From assembly GCA_964641715.1 (NCBI GenBank), contig CAZXMB010000072.1:1-15049 (forward strand): a DNA stretch of 15,049 nt, in the 5' to 3' direction. The stretch comes from CAZXMB01 sp964641715 (GTDB lineage: Bacteria > Desulfobacterota > BSN033 > UBA1163). The translations under genes were made by a program, and so were the position numbers. Of the stretch, positions 6,164-12,689 are shown one piece after another. Under the pieces are notes generated by a model that worked only from the letters and a program-made list of their open reading frames with translations, was not told where the DNA came from and searched no databases. Each line of letters begins with the position of its first letter. Position 1 is the stretch's first letter.

Positions 6164-6949
6164 ATGGGACTTGACGAAAAGATCATCACCCGGGCGATTA
6201 TTGATCGATATTACGAGAAATTAAAAGAAAACCTGTCCGTTGACGTGTCAGTGGTCGGAGGCGGTCCATCCGGCCTGGTCTGCGCCTATTATCTGGCCGG
6301 GAATGGATTAAAGGTTGCCCTCTTTGAGAGAAAGCTCTCAATCGGAGGCGGAATGTGGGGCGGGGGAATGATGTTCAATGAGATCGTTATTCAGGAGGAG
6401 GGAAAGAGAATCCTCGATGAGTTTGGAATTCGATCCCAGCCCTACGGAGAGGGTTATTATACTGCCGATTCTATTGAGACCATCTCCACCCTCTGTTCAA
6501 AGGCAGTGAAGGCAGGTGTTGCCATTTTTAATCTGATCAGCGCTGAGGATCTCATCCTCCGGAAAAACCGTGTCAGTGGCCTTGTCCTCAACTGGACAGC
6601 CGTGGAGATGGCCAATCTGCATGTCGATCCTCTGACCATCGAATCCAGATGCGTGGTGGATGCCACAGGTCATGCCACAGAGGTGGTGGCCATTCTCCAG
6701 AGGAAGAATGATGTCCGGCTATTCACGGAGACAGGCAAGATCGTTGGAGAGAGGTCTCTATGGGCAGAGGCAGCAGAGAAGGATACCCTGATCAATACAA
6801 AGGAGGTTTATCCCGGCCTCTATGTGGCTGGAATGGCGGCCAATGCCACCTTTGGTTCTTACCGGATGGGGCCCATCTTCGGGGGAATGCTTCTCTCAGG
6901 GGAAAAGGTGGCTTCTTTGATCATAAGAGAATTAGGGAGATCCCAATGA
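6164..6949 (+). CDS. thi4: Thiazole synthase Thi4, sulfide-dependent type
   Basis: Thi4 makes adenylated carboxythiazole (the thiamin thiazole half) from NAD, glycine and a sulfur source. The protein (261 residues from this start) has a Rossmann dinucleotide-binding site VSVVGGGPSGLVCAYYLA, then GGGMWGGG.MFNEIVIQ, and the C-terminal GMAANATFGSYRMGPIFGGM. Where yeast Thi4 has the sulfur-donating Cys205, this protein has His (codon 6620-6622, in ANLHVDPLTIE). This marks the multi-turnover, sulfide-using form known from methanogens and some anaerobic bacteria. The frame is open to ATG 6131, with another ATG at 6149. ATG 6164 fits homology (MGLDEKIITRAI), and the best ribosome-binding site, AGAGGAGG (6141-6148), lies upstream of it at rather long spacing. 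It overlaps the next gene by 4 bases (ATGA). Confidence 0.92.
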   Translation: MGLDEKIITRAIIDRYYEKLKENLSVDVSVVGGGPSGLVCAYYLAGNGLKVALFERKLSIGGGMWGGGMMFNEIVIQEEGKRILDEFGIRSQPYGEGYYTADSIETISTLCSKAVKAGVAIFNLISAEDLILRKNRVSGLVLNWTAVEMANLHVDPLTIESRCVVDATGHATEVVAILQRKNDVRLFTETGKIVGERSLWAEAAEKDTLINTKEVYPGLYVAGMAANATFGSYRMGPIFGGMLLSGEKVASLIIRELGRSQ

Positions 6950-8280
6950 AACGGATATTGACGATTGCCGGATCGGATTCAGGAGGAGGGGCAGGGATTC
7001 AGGCGGATCTCAAGGCAATCACTCTCCTGGGTGGTTTCGGGATGAGTGTCCTGACTGCCATCACCGCACAGAATACGATCGGAGTTCAGGCGATCCAGGA
7101 GGTGCCTGCTTCTTTTGTGGAAAAGCAGATGGATTCGGTTCTCTCGGATATCCGGGCGGATGCCGTCAAGACAGGGATGCTGGCCAATAGTGAAATCATC
7201 GGAGTGGTAGCCAGAAAGATTAAAGAGTATGGGGTCAGGAGAGTGGTCGTCGATCCGGTCATGGTCTCCAAGAACGGGGCCTCTCTTCTGAGGAAGGATG
7301 CGCAGGAAACCCTTCTCCACCGGCTGATCCCCCTTGCGACGGTGGTGACTCCCAATCTATCGGAAGCATCCGTTCTTGCGGGATCAACCATCCATTCGGT
7401 GGAGGGGATGAAAAGGGCTGCCCGGCGTATTTACGAGTTCGGGGCAAGGAATGTGGTGGTCAAGGGTGGCCATCTGAGGGGAAAGCCCATAGACATCCTT
7501 TATAATGGGAAGAGATATTTTGAGATGGAGGCCAGAAGGATTGAGTCCCCGAATACCCATGGGACAGGCTGCACGTTTGCCTCTGCGATTGCCACATTTT
7601 TAGCCAGAGGGGACAGCGTTGCCGAGGCAGTAAGAAAGGCAAAAGATTTCATCACCCTTGCGATTGAGTCGGGTTTCAGCCTGGGCAGAGGGACAGGTCC
7701 CACCAACCCTGCGGCCCATGTCCTGAGGGAGGTAGAGCGCTACCCGGTCATCCAGGAATTAAAAAAGGCAGTGGAGGTATTAAAGAAGTACAGGATTGGG
7801 GACCTCATTCCGGAGGTCTCTTCCAATCTGGGATATGCCCTTCCCTGGGCGCAGGGGATCGGGGATGTGGCTGCCTTTCCGGGGAGGATAGTCCGATTCA
7901 AGGATTCGATCACCACTTCGGGCGATCCGGAATTCGGTGCCTCCCGGCATGTCGCCCGGATCATTCTGACAGTCATGCGATTTCATCCGGAATATTGCGC
8001 CGCGATGAATATAAGATATTCCAGAGAGACGGTGACCAGGCTGAAAAGAAAAGGTTTCGTCTCGGGCTATTTTAACCGGAGGCTCGAGCCGAAAAAGGTC
8101 AAAGAGACGGAAGGCTCGTCACTCGAGTGGGGAGTGGAAGGGGTTCTGAAAAAATCACCACGGGTCCCTGACTTCATCTATGATGAGGGCGATATTGGCA
8201 AAGAACCGATGATCAGGGTGTTAGGGAAGGATCCTATGGAAGTTGTCAGTAAGATTTTAAAAATAGCTTATAGCAAATAA
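6946..8280 (+). CDS. thiDN: ThiD-ThiN fusion: HMP/HMP-P kinase and thiamin phosphate synthase
   Basis: A 444-residue two-domain enzyme. Residues 1-265 are ThiD, which phosphorylates hydroxymethylpyrimidine to its diphosphate: IAGSDSGGGAGIQAD (7-21), KTGMLA (75-80), VVDPVMVSKNG (101-111) and the anion-hole HGTGCT (205-210). Residues about 270-444 are ThiN, which joins HMP-PP to thiazole phosphate and replaces ThiE: SSNLGYALPWAQ, DVAAFPGRIVR, PEFGASRHVARIIL and AAMNIRYS. The frame is open back to 6760 inside thi4, but ATG 6946 begins the conserved ThiD N terminus and overlaps the thi4 stop by 4 bases, so coupling is likely. The fusion is common in archaea and known in some bacteria. The C-terminal AYSK codons are in a spacer-repeat-like sequence. 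Confidence 0.94.
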   Translation: MKRILTIAGSDSGGGAGIQADLKAITLLGGFGMSVLTAITAQNTIGVQAIQEVPASFVEKQMDSVLSDIRADAVKTGMLANSEIIGVVARKIKEYGVRRVVVDPVMVSKNGASLLRKDAQETLLHRLIPLATVVTPNLSEASVLAGSTIHSVEGMKRAARRIYEFGARNVVVKGGHLRGKPIDILYNGKRYFEMEARRIESPNTHGTGCTFASAIATFLARGDSVAEAVRKAKDFITLAIESGFSLGRGTGPTNPAAHVLREVERYPVIQELKKAVEVLKKYRIGDLIPEVSSNLGYALPWAQGIGDVAAFPGRIVRFKDSITTSGDPEFGASRHVARIILTVMRFHPEYCAAMNIRYSRETVTRLKRKGFVSGYFNRRLEPKKVKETEGSSLEWGVEGVLKKSPRVPDFIYDEGDIGKEPMIRVLGKDPMEVVSKILKIAYSK

Positions 8281-8337
8281 TGTATAGCCATATCATTATC
8301 GTCAATCGTTAACTATTAACCATAGGCTATCAGCCAT
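8263..8337 (+). repeat. AT-rich short-word repeats in the thiDN-thiC gap
   Basis: Related words ATAGCTTATAGC (8263-8274), TATAGCCAT (8283-8291) and ATAGGCTATCAGCCAT (8322-8337) surround the inverted repeat GTTAA/TTAAC (8308-8320). ATAGCC (8284-8289) pairs exactly with GGCTAT (8325-8330). The repeat starts within the last codons of thiDN. No second riboswitch or promoter was recognised here, so thiC is probably read from the upstream promoter. Confidence 0.45.
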
Positions 8338-8356
8338 TCGAAAAGAAGGTGATGTT

Positions 8357-9643
8357 ATGACTCAAAAGATTCAGGCGCAAAAGGGGATCATTACAAAAGA
8401 GATGAAAGGGGTGGCCCGGGAGGAGGGGGTATCCCCTGAGTGGCTTCGGGAAAAAATCGCTTCTGGCCGGATCGTTATCCCGGTGAATCGAAGCCATCGA
8501 GGGGTCAAACCCGTTGGAATCGGCGAAGGCCTCAGGATCAAGGTCAACACCAATCTCGGGACCTCTTCCGACCATGTGTATTTGGAAGAGGAGTTGAAAA
8601 AACTGAAGGTTTCCCTCCAGGCAGGAACGGATACGGTGATGGACCTCAGTACGGGTGGGGATATCGATGCCATTCGCAGAGAGGTCATCCGGCACTGTCC
8701 GATTCCTATCGGCACGGTTCCGATCTATGAAGCGGCTATCTCGGCAGCCAAGAAGCGGAAGGCCCTTGCCAAGATGAGGGTGGAGGACCTCTTCGAAGTC
8801 ATCGAACGTCAGGCAGAAGAAGGGGTTGATTTTATCACGGTTCATTGCGGCGTGACCCGAAGTGCCGTGGAGAGGTTGAAGCATTCGCGGAGGCTTTTAG
8901 GAGTCGTTAGCCGTGGGGGGTCTTTCCTCATTGAATGGATGATCTACAACGGCCGGGAGAATCCCCTTTATGAACATTACGACCGGCTCCTAAAGATTGC
9001 CAAAAAATATGATGTGACATTGAGTTTGGGAGACGGATTGAGGCCGGGCTGCCTGACCGATGCGACCGATCGACCCCAGGTGGAGGAGACGATTCTCCTC
9101 GGAGAGTTGACCGAGAGGGCATGGGCAGAAGGCGTTCAGGTGATGATCGAAGGGCCGGGTCACGTTCCCCTTGACCAGATCGAAGCGAATGTCCTGTTGG
9201 AAAAAAGGCTGTGCAAAGGGGCCCCGTTTTATGTCCTGGGGCCACTGGTCACGGATATCTCTCCGGGATACGACCATATCACCTGTGCGATCGGTGGGGC
9301 GATTGCCGGTAAAGCCGGTGCTGATTTTCTCTGTTATGTGACCCCCTCGGAACATTTGAAACTGCCCTCTGTAGAGGATGTCCGGGAAGGGGTGATCGCC
9401 ACCCGGATTGCCGGTCATGCGGCGGATATCGCAAGGGGAAACCGCAGGGCGATTGAGCGCGATTCAGAGATGGCAAGGGCCCGAAAGGATTTCGACTGGA
9501 AGAGACAGATCGAGCTCTCCGTTGATCCGGAGAAGGCAGAACGCTATCACGAAGAGGGGAAGTCCGCCGAAGAGGATGTCTGCACGATGTGCGGGGAATT
9601 CTGTGCCATCAAAAGGGTTAAGGACTTCTTCGAAAAGGATTAG
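8357..9643 (+). CDS. thiC: Phosphomethylpyrimidine synthase ThiC (short form)
   Basis: Radical-SAM enzyme that rearranges aminoimidazole ribotide to hydroxymethylpyrimidine phosphate. The 428 residues correspond to the short form without the long N-terminal extension of E. coli ThiC. Conserved stretches include VNTNLGTSSDH, TVMDLSTGGDI, CPIPIGTVPIYEA, DFITVHCGVT, SLGDGLRPGC, EGPGHVPLDQIE and YVTPSEHL. The C-terminal [4Fe-4S] motif is C409-X2-C412-X3-C416 (CTMCGEFC), one residue shorter than CX2CX4C. ATG 8357 has AAGAAGGTGAT at 8343-8353. It is the third thiamin gene behind the TPP riboswitch. The paralogous benzimidazole synthase BzaF is the main alternative, but the thiamin context argues for ThiC. 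Confidence 0.93.
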   Translation: MTQKIQAQKGIITKEMKGVAREEGVSPEWLREKIASGRIVIPVNRSHRGVKPVGIGEGLRIKVNTNLGTSSDHVYLEEELKKLKVSLQAGTDTVMDLSTGGDIDAIRREVIRHCPIPIGTVPIYEAAISAAKKRKALAKMRVEDLFEVIERQAEEGVDFITVHCGVTRSAVERLKHSRRLLGVVSRGGSFLIEWMIYNGRENPLYEHYDRLLKIAKKYDVTLSLGDGLRPGCLTDATDRPQVEETILLGELTERAWAEGVQVMIEGPGHVPLDQIEANVLLEKRLCKGAPFYVLGPLVTDISPGYDHITCAIGGAIAGKAGADFLCYVTPSEHLKLPSVEDVREGVIATRIAGHAADIARGNRRAIERDSEMARARKDFDWKRQIELSVDPEKAERYHEEGKSAEEDVCTMCGEFCAIKRVKDFFEKD

Positions 9644-9655
9644 GGATCCGCAGAT

Positions 9656-9681
9656 GGGGGGCTGATCGGGTCAGGCTCCCC
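9656..9681. terminator. Hairpin at the convergent thiC / response-regulator junction
   Basis: GGGGGGCTGA (9656-9665) pairs with TCAGGCTCCCC (9671-9681) with one bulged G and one G-U pair, around the loop TCGGG. The hairpin covers the stop codon of the minus-strand response regulator and lies 13 bases after the thiC stop. T-rich sequence follows only loosely on the + strand. Its position between convergent genes suggests a shared terminator. Confidence 0.45.
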
Positions 9682-10285
9682 TCTTCAACTTTTCAAATTC
9701 CGGCCTCACCAGTTTTTCAAAGCAATCCGGACAGATCCCGTGGCTGAATTCCGCTTCCGAATGTTCTTCAATGTATTGTTCCACCTGTTCCCAGTAGTTC
9801 TGATCATTGCGTATCTTTTTGCAGTAGCTACAGATGGGCAGTAACCCCTGAAGCTGCTTCACTTTCAACAGGGCCTCCTCCAGTTCCCTGACCCGGTTGG
9901 AAAGGGTCTTCTGTAAGTTCAGGATACGCAGTCCCACCTCGATGCGGGCGCGCAGTTCCCGGACATCAAAAGGCTTCGGGATATAATCATCCGCTCCGGC
10001 CCTGAGACCCACTACGAGGTCTTCCTTTCGGTCCTTTGCCGTGAGGAGGATCAGATAGGTGAGCTTGAGACGATCGCACTGGCGAACCTTACGGCAAACC
10101 TCCAGGCCATCCATCTCCGGCATCATCCAGTCGAGGATGGCCAGGGAAGGGGGATCCTCTCCCTGAAGGACCTCCCAGGCCTCTTCGCCGTTTGTGGCGG
10201 TCAGGACCTCATATCCCCATTTGACCAATACGGATTGGAGGATATGACGGGAAACCGGTTCATCTTCAGTAATGAGCAGTTTCAT
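9671..10285 (-). CDS. Response regulator with receiver, coiled linker and four-cysteine C-terminal module
   Basis: A 204-residue cytosolic protein. Residues 1-120 form a receiver with acidic residues E7/D8, phospho-acceptor D52 (ILDWMMPEMDG) and K104 (KPFD), so it looks phosphorylatable. A helical linker (about 121-150) leads to ICSYCKKIRND (151-161) and EFSHGICPDC (179-188). The cysteine pairs C152/C155 and C185/C188 resemble a zinc-binding knuckle. This tail recurs on signalling proteins of related bacteria, as I recall, but its function is unknown to me; there is no HTH, GGDEF or HD output. ATG 10285 is chosen since it starts the receiver and GGAGAGAAGAGG precedes it. ATG 10309, overlapping the upstream kinase stop as ATGA, would add eight residues. 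Confidence 0.88.
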   Translation of the reverse strand: MKLLITEDEPVSRHILQSVLVKWGYEVLTATNGEEAWEVLQGEDPPSLAILDWMMPEMDGLEVCRKVRQCDRLKLTYLILLTAKDRKEDLVVGLRAGADDYIPKPFDVRELRARIEVGLRILNLQKTLSNRVRELEEALLKVKQLQGLLPICSYCKKIRNDQNYWEQVEQYIEEHSEAEFSHGICPDCFEKLVRPEFEKLKRGA

Positions 10286-10305
10286 CCTCTTCTCTCCGGG
10301 AGTAT

Positions 10306-12234
10306 TCATTTTATTATCGCTCGAATGTGCTGGGAGAGTTGCATGATATCGAAAGGCTTCTGGATGAAGCCGTTGCACCCCCGGTCAAGGATCTTGGAGG
10401 CCTCCCCATCGATGCTATAACCACTGGAGAGAAGGACCTTGGCCTCCGGATCAATTTCCTTCAAGCGGTCATAGACCTCACCGCCCCCCATCTGGGGCAT
10501 GATCATATCGAGAATGACCAGGTCAACCGACGGATGGTGTTTATGAAAAATTTCGATGGCCTCCGCCCCGCTCTTGGCGATGAAGACTTTATAACCCAAG
10601 ACCTTCAAGTATTTCTCCCCCACATCCAGGATCACCTCTTCGTCGTCGATCAGGAGGATGGTCCCGATGGCTTTTGAGATGATCCCAATGGCTTTTACGG
10701 TTTCCGGAGCCTGCTGGGCAGAGGCGGGGAGATAGACTTTAAAGGTGGAGCCATGCCCTTTTTCAGATTCCACTTCGATGTAACCCCCGTGCCCTTTAAT
10801 GATCCCGTAGACCGTAGCCAGGCCGAGGCCTGTTCCCCTTCCCAGTTCCTTTGTGGTAAAGAAAGGATCAAAGATGCGGCCCAGGGTCTTCGAATCCATC
10901 CCCATGCCCGTATCGGTGACCGTCAGGAGGACATAATCTCCCGGGATGGGGGTATAGAGTCTCCCTTTGATCTCCTGATAGTTCACATAAGTCGTTTTCA
11001 AAAAGAGGTCTCCTCCCCCAGGCATGGCATCTGCCGCATTGACGAATAGGTTCATCAAGACCTGTTCGATCTGTCCCTGATCCGCCTGGCAGGGCCGGAG
11101 GTCTTTGGCGAGGTCCAGATGGAGGGTGATATTTTTTCTGGTTCTCCCGAAGGCCTCGGAAGTCTCCTCAATCAGCAGATTGAGATTGATGGGTTTGACT
11201 TCATATCTGCCCTTTCGGGCATATCCGAGAAGCTGGGAAGTCAGCTTCGATCCGCTGTGAACCTGTTTCTCGATCATCCTCAACATCTCATAGTGGGAAT
11301 GGGTGGGAGGCGTATCCAGGAGCATGAGAGAGACATTGCCCTGGATGACCATGAGCAGGTTGTTAAAATCGTGGGCGATCCCGCCGGCGAGGGTCCCGAT
11401 GGCCTCCATCTTCTGGGCCTGGATGAACTGGGCCTCCATCCGCTTCTGTTCACTCACATCGTTGAGAATGACAATGAGGGTCTTTTGCGATTTGTCCATG
11501 ACCGGCAGAAGGTTGAGGGAGACCTCTCTCCCGTTGAGGGTCAGGGGTCCGTTGAAGGTGATCGGCCCGGGAGAAATATTCATCTCTTCCAGTTGATCCT
11601 TTATCCTCTGGTGGCTGGATTCATCAAAGAGGTCGGTGAAATCCGAGGATAAGAGCTGGTCCTCTGTCTTATTGATCAGGGAGACGGCCTTCGGATTGGC
11701 ATAGACGATCCTTCCCCCGGTCGTGACTTCTAGGATCCCTTCGGCCATACTGTTGAGGACGACCTCGAAATGTTTTTTTACAGAGAGCAATTCGGACGTG
11801 ATGTTTCTCGCATAGACATCCTCCAGTCCAAAGGGTTTGGTTGGAAAAGGGAGTGGGGGGATCGGGCCAGTCTGTTCCAATGCTTCGAGGACATATTTCC
11901 CCATCTTATTCATGGGGCCCTTCGCAATGCAGGCATTGGCCCCAAAGGAGGTGAAGTCCACTTCCTGTTCGGCCGCGATGGCGGAAAGAATGATGAGGAT
12001 GGTCTCTTTGAACTCCGGCATCTTGCGGATAATCTGACAGAGTTTCTCGCCACCGATGTTCGGCATGACCAGGTCTATGAAGATGACCTCCGGATGATAG
12101 GTTTTTAAGAGCTCAAGGGCAGAGAGCCCGTCTTCAGCCGTTCGGACCTCATGCCCCTCTTTTTCAAGGAGCTGGGACATGAACCTCAGCACCATGGGGT
12201 GGTTATCCACGACCAGTATCTTTTTTCTCTTCAT
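10306..12234 (-). CDS. Soluble hybrid histidine kinase (REC-PAS-HisKA-HATPase-REC)
   Basis: A 642-residue protein with no membrane segment. REC1 (about 4-120) has phospho-acceptor D54 and K105, but its acidic pocket is D10-N11 instead of two acidic residues. PAS (about 150-265) contains SMAEGILEVTTGGRIVYANP and ends ILNDVSEQKRMEAQ. HisKA has H288 in GGIAHDFNNLL. The ATPase domain has NLFVNAADAMPGG, DTGMGMD (441-447) and GRGTGLGLATVYGIIKGHGG. REC2 (about 524-642) has D530/D531, D576 and K626 and is complete. The HDFNN box and C-terminal receiver are typical of kinases that pass phosphate to Hpt proteins or free regulators. ATG 12234 has AAGGGTAAGGA directly upstream. It follows the small ORF by 10 bases and overlaps the possible early start of the response regulator. 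Confidence 0.95.
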   Translation of the reverse strand: MKRKKILVVDNHPMVLRFMSQLLEKEGHEVRTAEDGLSALELLKTYHPEVIFIDLVMPNIGGEKLCQIIRKMPEFKETILIILSAIAAEQEVDFTSFGANACIAKGPMNKMGKYVLEALEQTGPIPPLPFPTKPFGLEDVYARNITSELLSVKKHFEVVLNSMAEGILEVTTGGRIVYANPKAVSLINKTEDQLLSSDFTDLFDESSHQRIKDQLEEMNISPGPITFNGPLTLNGREVSLNLLPVMDKSQKTLIVILNDVSEQKRMEAQFIQAQKMEAIGTLAGGIAHDFNNLLMVIQGNVSLMLLDTPPTHSHYEMLRMIEKQVHSGSKLTSQLLGYARKGRYEVKPINLNLLIEETSEAFGRTRKNITLHLDLAKDLRPCQADQGQIEQVLMNLFVNAADAMPGGGDLFLKTTYVNYQEIKGRLYTPIPGDYVLLTVTDTGMGMDSKTLGRIFDPFFTTKELGRGTGLGLATVYGIIKGHGGYIEVESEKGHGSTFKVYLPASAQQAPETVKAIGIISKAIGTILLIDDEEVILDVGEKYLKVLGYKVFIAKSGAEAIEIFHKHHPSVDLVILDMIMPQMGGGEVYDRLKEIDPEAKVLLSSGYSIDGEASKILDRGCNGFIQKPFDIMQLSQHIRAIIK

Positions 12235-12244
12235 TCCTTACCCT

Positions 12245-12358
12245 TCAGCGGGTTCTGAATATTTCGCCCCCCCGTTTCAGACCGTATCGGATAATCCGGA
12301 GGGTAATCATTTCCATCTCTAAAATGAGAATGGCCATCTGAACCTTGAGCCTTAACAT
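12245..12358 (-). CDS. Possible small protein (37 residues) between Hpt and hybrid kinase
   Basis: An open frame of 37 codons fills the otherwise empty 134-base gap between the Hpt gene and the hybrid kinase. ATG 12358 is preceded by AAGGAAGT at good spacing, and the stop lies 10 bases before the next start, so spacing fits translation coupling. The peptide starts MLRLKVQMAILILEMEM, then has a basic tail (LKRGGEIFRTR). The first 28 residues could form an amphipathic or membrane-associated helix. I recognise no family. It may be a real accessory peptide or only a leader with a chance ribosome-binding site. A longer reading to 12484 would run through the Hpt gene and is rejected. Confidence 0.4.
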   Translation of the reverse strand: MLRLKVQMAILILEMEMITLRIIRYGLKRGGEIFRTR

Positions 12359-12368
12359 CAGGACTTCC

Positions 12369-12689
12369 TTATGAAAGGGTTTTTGCGAGCAGACCGATTC
12401 TTTCCCTGATGGCACCGGCTGTTTCAAGGGCTTTTTCCAGCCTGTCTTCACGAGCCTCCTGTTCGAGACCTCTGGCCAGATCATAGAGTTCCGTCAACCC
12501 GAGATTGGCGGAGGCGCCTTTGAGCGAGTGAGCCAGTTTTGCGGCCAGCACTGCGTCTCTCTCATCGATGGCGGACTTCAGCCTCTCCAGGTCTGCAGAG
12601 GTCGTTTCTAAAAAGAGGTGGATGATCTCGAGAAATTCTTCCTCTTCCATCTCCAAATTTCTGGCTAATTCCTGGAGGTTTATTTTCAT
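12369..12689 (-). CDS. Free-standing histidine phosphotransfer (Hpt) protein
   Basis: A 106-residue, almost entirely helical Hpt domain. The phosphorylated histidine is H54 in AAKLAHSLKGASANLG (49-64), matching the AHxLKGxSxxLG consensus. It would shuttle phosphate from the receiver of one hybrid kinase to another receiver, such as the second hybrid kinase or the terminal response regulator. ATG 12689 overlaps the stop of the upstream membrane kinase by 4 bases (ATGA), which supports both this start and translational coupling. An in-frame GTG at 12707 is less likely. Many hybrid kinases have this domain fused at the C terminus; here it is a separate gene. Confidence 0.93.
   Translation of the reverse strand: MKINLQELARNLEMEEEEFLEIIHLFLETTSADLERLKSAIDERDAVLAAKLAHSLKGASANLGLTELYDLARGLEQEAREDRLEKALETAGAIRERIGLLAKTLS

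Noticed and set aside
6760..6945. Upstream extension of the ThiD-ThiN frame by 62 codons inside thi4
   Set aside because: It has no ThiD homology and overlaps thi4 in another frame; ATG 6946 starts the conserved ThiD N terminus and overlaps the thi4 stop as ATGA.
8330..8884. 184-codon minus-strand frame opposite thiC
   Set aside because: It is antisense to highly conserved ThiC sequence; the protein looks like no family and has no context.
9581..9604. Annotation of thiC as the benzimidazole synthase bzaF
   Set aside because: No cobamide lower-ligand genes are present, and the gene follows thi4 and thiDN behind a TPP riboswitch; kept only as an alternative.
11119..11652. 177-codon + strand frame opposite the soluble hybrid kinase
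   Set aside because: It lies wholly antisense to well-supported PAS and HisKA coding sequence and has no recognisable domain; other + strand frames over 10327-14612 were dropped for the same reason.
12359..12484. Longer version of the small ORF reaching into the Hpt gene
   Set aside because: It would overlap the Hpt domain coding sequence in another frame; only ATG 12358 has a ribosome-binding site.
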